A stretch of 6,843 nt of DNA from Pseudomonadota bacterium (lineage in GTDB: Bacteria > Pseudomonadota > Gammaproteobacteria > Xanthomonadales > Xanthomonadaceae): NCBI GenBank assembly GCA_023425225.1, contig JAFADB010000218.1, positions 1-6,843 of the forward strand, in the 5' to 3' direction. Both the position numbers and the translations under genes were made by a program. The notes below the pieces were generated by a model. That model was not told the DNA's origin. It saw only the letters and a list, made by a program, of their open reading frames with translations, and did no database searches. Positions 6,701-6,843 of the stretch are shown here, in pieces; positions within the stretch are counted from its first letter, which is position 1; each line of letters opens with the position of its first letter.

Positions 6701-6843
6701 CTTCGGCGTGGTGGTCTCCACCCTGCTGTCGCTGTTCGTGGTGCCGGCGTTCTATCGCCTGCTGGCCCCGTATACGCAGTCGCCGGAAACCATTGCCCGT
6801 GAACTGGCCCGGCAGCAGCAGGACACCCCCGAGGTCGGTGGCC
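3726..6843 (+). CDS. RND efflux permease, HAE-1 type, C-terminus cut off by the window
   Basis: This inner-membrane proton antiporter should pump hydrophobic or amphiphilic compounds out through the adaptor encoded just upstream. I read the frame by hand: it is open from ATG 3726 to the window end, 1039 codons, against about 1020-1050 for the family, so few residues are missing. It starts MRISDISITRPVLAVVM (typical). TM1 is near 11-29, a large periplasmic loop follows, then TM2-6 (about 337-354, 360-379, 385-405, 430-450, 463-482), TM7 (527-546), a second large loop, and TM8-12 (about 859-1012). The relay residues are present: Asp401 and Asp402 in GLVVDDAIVVVEN (AcrB D407/D408), Lys925 in GLAAKNGILIVEF (K940), Arg955 (R971) and Thr962 in ILMTS (T978). 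The AcrB pocket phenylalanines seem absent. There is no clear Shine-Dalgarno sequence before the ATG, so the ATGA overlap suggests coupled translation. A polar, Gln-rich tail follows TM12. The substrate cannot be read from the sequence. Confidence 0.97.
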   Translation, partial: MRISDISITRPVLAVVMSLLLIVLGLMSFSRLTLRELPAIDPPIVSVQVEYTGASAAVVESRITQVLEDALAGIEGIETIQARSRNGSSDVSIEFSQNRDIEAAANDVRDAVSRVSDRMPDQARPPEISKVEADADPILWLNMSSSVMDTLQLSDYAERYVVDRFSSLDGVAQVRIGGRQRYAMRIWLDRDQLAARNLTVSDVRTALQNENVELPAGSIESAQRDFTLRVERSYLKPEDFARIPLGKGPDGYVVRLGDVAGIELGSAERRAYFHSNGVPNVGLGIVRNSTANALDVARAARAEAEQIQKSLPAGTNIFVAFDTTTFIDAAVERVYHTLVEAVVLVLVVIWMFLGSARAALIPAVTVPVCLIASFIALYAFGFSINLLTLLALVLAIGLVVDDAIVVVENVQRRVDLGEPPLVAARRGTAQVAFAVVATTAVLVAVFLPVGFLQGNTGRLFRELAVGLAAAVAISAFVALTLTPMMSSKLLKPHGEARRSRFNAWFDGRLERVAAGYRRSLERSVGRHWLFAGLMLGAVALIALLFHRVPSELAPAEDRGSFQVMLEGPEGAGYDYTVGQIQQVEKILEPMIGPDKLIARANPRVPGGFGNSEEMHTGRVSVFLQDWTKRSEPTIDVAADIQRRLAGLTGVRVRTQVQGGLVRGGGQPFQMVLGGPDYGELAQWRDRMLQRMESNPGLVGADSDYKETRPQMRVNIDRQRAADLGVSVTAIGGALEALMGSVRVTTFVDNGEEYDVMLQAGRTGRMAPADLQAIRVRSSSGELIPLSNLVTLSEVAEPGTLNRFNRLRSITLTAGLAPGYRLGDAIAWAQQAAAEELPDYAQIDWKGESREYQQSGSAVLLTFAMALLVVYLVLAAQFESFAHPLVIMLTVPLAVLGALVGLWITGGTLNLFSQIGIVMLVGLAAKNGILIVEFANQLRDEGLSVHRAIVESSRVRLRPILMTSIATAVGAIPLVVAGGPGSASRSTIGVVVIFGVVVSTLLSLFVVPAFYRLLAPYTQSPETIARELARQQQDTPEVGG

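Noticed and set aside
1..6843. A new multi-gene system such as a defence island, CRISPR array or biosynthetic cluster.
   Set aside because: All coding capacity is explained by cysD, cysNC and an RND adaptor-permease pair, with uniform base composition and no repeats or integration scars.

Overview
The window is a G+C-rich stretch (about 70% by eye) with four tightly packed genes, all on the + strand, and one 197-base gap. It looks like chromosomal DNA of a high-G+C gammaproteobacterium. The fused CysN-CysC protein, its close match to the gammaproteobacterial CysN and CysC sequences I remember, and the G/C-biased third codon positions suggest the Xanthomonadales (Stenotrophomonas, Xanthomonas, Lysobacter and relatives). 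This placement is an inference from general resemblance, not a database match.

Region 1 (1-2473) is the end of a sulfate-activation operon. The left edge cuts into cysD (sulfate adenylyltransferase small subunit), whose stop codon overlaps by one base the ATG of a complete 624-codon cysNC. CysNC carries both the ATP-sulfurylase GTPase subunit and APS kinase. Together the two proteins turn sulfate into APS and then PAPS in the cytoplasm. All nucleotide-binding motifs and the phospho-acceptor serine of the kinase can be seen.

Region 2 (2474-2670) is the only noncoding gap. It holds two short perfect inverted repeats, a tandem GGTCAT repeat and a weak -10-like TAAACT. No convincing intrinsic terminator and no small gene were found.

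Region 3 (2671-6843) is a two-gene RND efflux module. A lipoprotein periplasmic adaptor (352 aa) overlaps by four bases (ATGA) an inner-membrane RND permease of the HAE-1 type. The permease frame stays open for at least 1039 codons to the right edge, so only the very C-terminus is missing. The proton-relay residues are all present. The phenylalanines that line the AcrB drug pocket appear to be replaced, which suggests a different substrate range. No outer-membrane channel or regulator gene lies in the window.

Overall this is ordinary housekeeping and efflux DNA. I found no mobile element, CRISPR array, RNA gene or sign of an undescribed system. The findings are modest points about regulation, protein sorting and substrate specificity.
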